Made by a program: the position numbers and the translations under genes. Below, one piece after another: positions 63,394 through 64,000 of a stretch of DNA of 64,000 bases; positions within the stretch are counted from its first letter, which is position 1, and every line of letters starts with the position of its first letter. Where the stretch lies: contig CALEZT010000115.1 in the NCBI GenBank assembly GCA_937927975.1, positions 1 through 64,000 on the forward strand, read 5' to 3'. The notes under the pieces were generated by a model that saw nothing but the letters and a program-made list of their open reading frames with translations, was not told where the DNA came from and ran no database searches. Source of the DNA: an uncultured Phycisphaerales bacterium. GTDB lineage: Bacteria; Planctomycetota; Phycisphaerae; Sedimentisphaerales; Anaerobacaceae.

Positions 63394-64000
63394 CTACTGG
63401 ATCGTCCAGCCGACTTTTCCCCAGGCCAGTTTCTGGAAATCATACAGATCCTGCTTTCCTTCGAAGGTCGTCGGAGCGAACTTCGAACCGCTTACGCGAC
63501 TGTCTGCACGCGGCCGGAAGTACGTGACGGTTTCCGTCGCCATCCACTTGTGATAGCCGGCGTGGCCGTCGGCAAAGCCAAAATTGGTCCCATCTCCGTG
63601 CCGAATCGGCGCATCGTCCCACCACTCCGACCGGGCGTAATGAACCGAGAAACATCCGGTGGATGTGAACCCCTCGTCAATGAAAACCAGACGCTCCGAC
63701 GGCGGCGGACTGTGCATCTGGTCCAGCCGGGTGATGAACAGGATGGTGCTGCCGTTCTTGTTCGAGGCAGGGGTGTCCTGCTTGGTGGCGTTCATGCTAT
63801 CCGGAATCGAGTAGGTGAGAACCTCGCCCCGCCGTCCCGTCGGACACTTGTAGAGCTTGAGGTTCGCGCAGTAGGGCCACAGGGCGCCGGTCATGAGAGC
63901 CGCCTGCCGCGTCCGTTCGGTCCCTCCGGTGTTGCTTCCGGCGTCTCCCCAGCAGTTGTCCGGGGCGGTTCCGGGAACCCCTTTCATGATCTTGCCATCG
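63394..64000 (-). CDS. Pseudopilin-like protein (H-X9-DG domain), partial
   Basis: The minus-strand gene is cut by the window end, so its N terminus is missing. About 202 residues are visible, including ALWPYCANLKLYKCPTGRRG, ERLVFIDEGFTSTG and RHGDGTNFGFADGHAGYHKW, where H, nine residues and DG give the H-X9-DG motif of planctomycete prepilin-like proteins. It is related in style to the protein at 31065-31790. The prepilin helix should lie beyond 64000. It ends 171 bp before the M60 gene; that gap holds no gene I can support. Confidence 0.85.
   Translation of the reverse strand, partial: DGKIMKGVPGTAPDNCWGDAGSNTGGTERTRQAALMTGALWPYCANLKLYKCPTGRRGEVLTYSIPDSMNATKQDTPASNKNGSTILFITRLDQMHSPPPSERLVFIDEGFTSTGCFSVHYARSEWWDDAPIRHGDGTNFGFADGHAGYHKWMATETVTYFRPRADSRVSGSKFAPTTFEGKQDLYDFQKLAWGKVGWTIQ

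Noticed and set aside
63219..63443. Minus-strand 74-codon frame between the pseudopilin and the M60 gene, ending in HVILSGGSV
   Set aside because: It overlaps the pseudopilin 3' end and the M60 start. A faint kinase-like ending was not enough to call a relic.

Overview
The window looks like a chromosomal segment of a GC-rich planctomycete, most likely class Phycisphaerae. The evidence is a secreted protein with a Phycisphaerae-style PEP-CTERM sorting tail, H-X9-DG type pseudopilins, large secreted LamG/DUF5060 proteins, a V/A-type ATPase in place of an F-type operon, a sulfatase, a neutral-ceramidase-like protein and several Gfo/Idh/MocA oxidoreductases. No rRNA, tRNA or CRISPR array was seen. 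Domain names come from reading motifs; no database search was run.

Layout. 1-421: intergenic DNA with a cloverleaf-like inverted repeat. 422-3502: PEP-CTERM protein, ankyrin-repeat lipoprotein, DUF1801 protein. 3465-9440 (minus): a five-gene operon (Gfo/Idh, ceramidase-like, DegT aminotransferase, Gfo/Idh, URO-D). 9749-19728 (plus): a complete nine-gene V/A-ATPase operon running into a UspA-like protein, a PTS EIIA and a STAS protein. 19.9-21.1 kb: a scar of truncated genes (ISL3 transposase, tyrosine recombinase, DUF6880-like). 21.3-29.5 kb: sugar module 1, with an orphan binding lipoprotein on plus and an FGGY kinase, DUF5060/apiosidase-like hydrolase, SAF-domain dehydrogenase, Zn-alcohol dehydrogenase and VOC operon on minus. 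A second recombinase fragment in inverted orientation lies at 29.8 kb.

29.98-49.05 kb: sugar module 2, with an AraC regulator, a pseudopilin, three large secreted proteins, a complete ribose-type ABC transporter plus DUF2291, then an L-fucose-isomerase-like protein, a split transketolase and a glycerol-kinase-like FGGY kinase in an overlapping operon. A third recombinase remnant (DDE integrase) lies at 49.1 kb. 49.4-55.1 kb (plus): GH31, an eight-haem cytochrome with HEAT/TPR repeats, and a sulfatase. 55.1-63.2 kb (minus): a tight operon of M60-like metallopeptidase, compact GHMP sugar kinase, mannose-1-P-guanylyltransferase-like enzyme, sodium/solute symporter and GH95 fucosidase. A partial pseudopilin runs off the window end.

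The working picture is polysaccharide or glycoprotein scavenging. Secreted hydrolases, a sulfatase and a peptidase release sugars, ABC and SSS transporters import them, and dedicated isomerase/kinase/transketolase or kinase/nucleotidyltransferase modules process them. The two most interesting modules are the isomerase-kinase-split-transketolase pathway (44.3-49.1 kb), possibly for a branched pentose such as apiose, and the GHMP kinase plus GDP-sugar pyrophosphorylase pair inside a fucosidase operon (59.4-61.2 kb).
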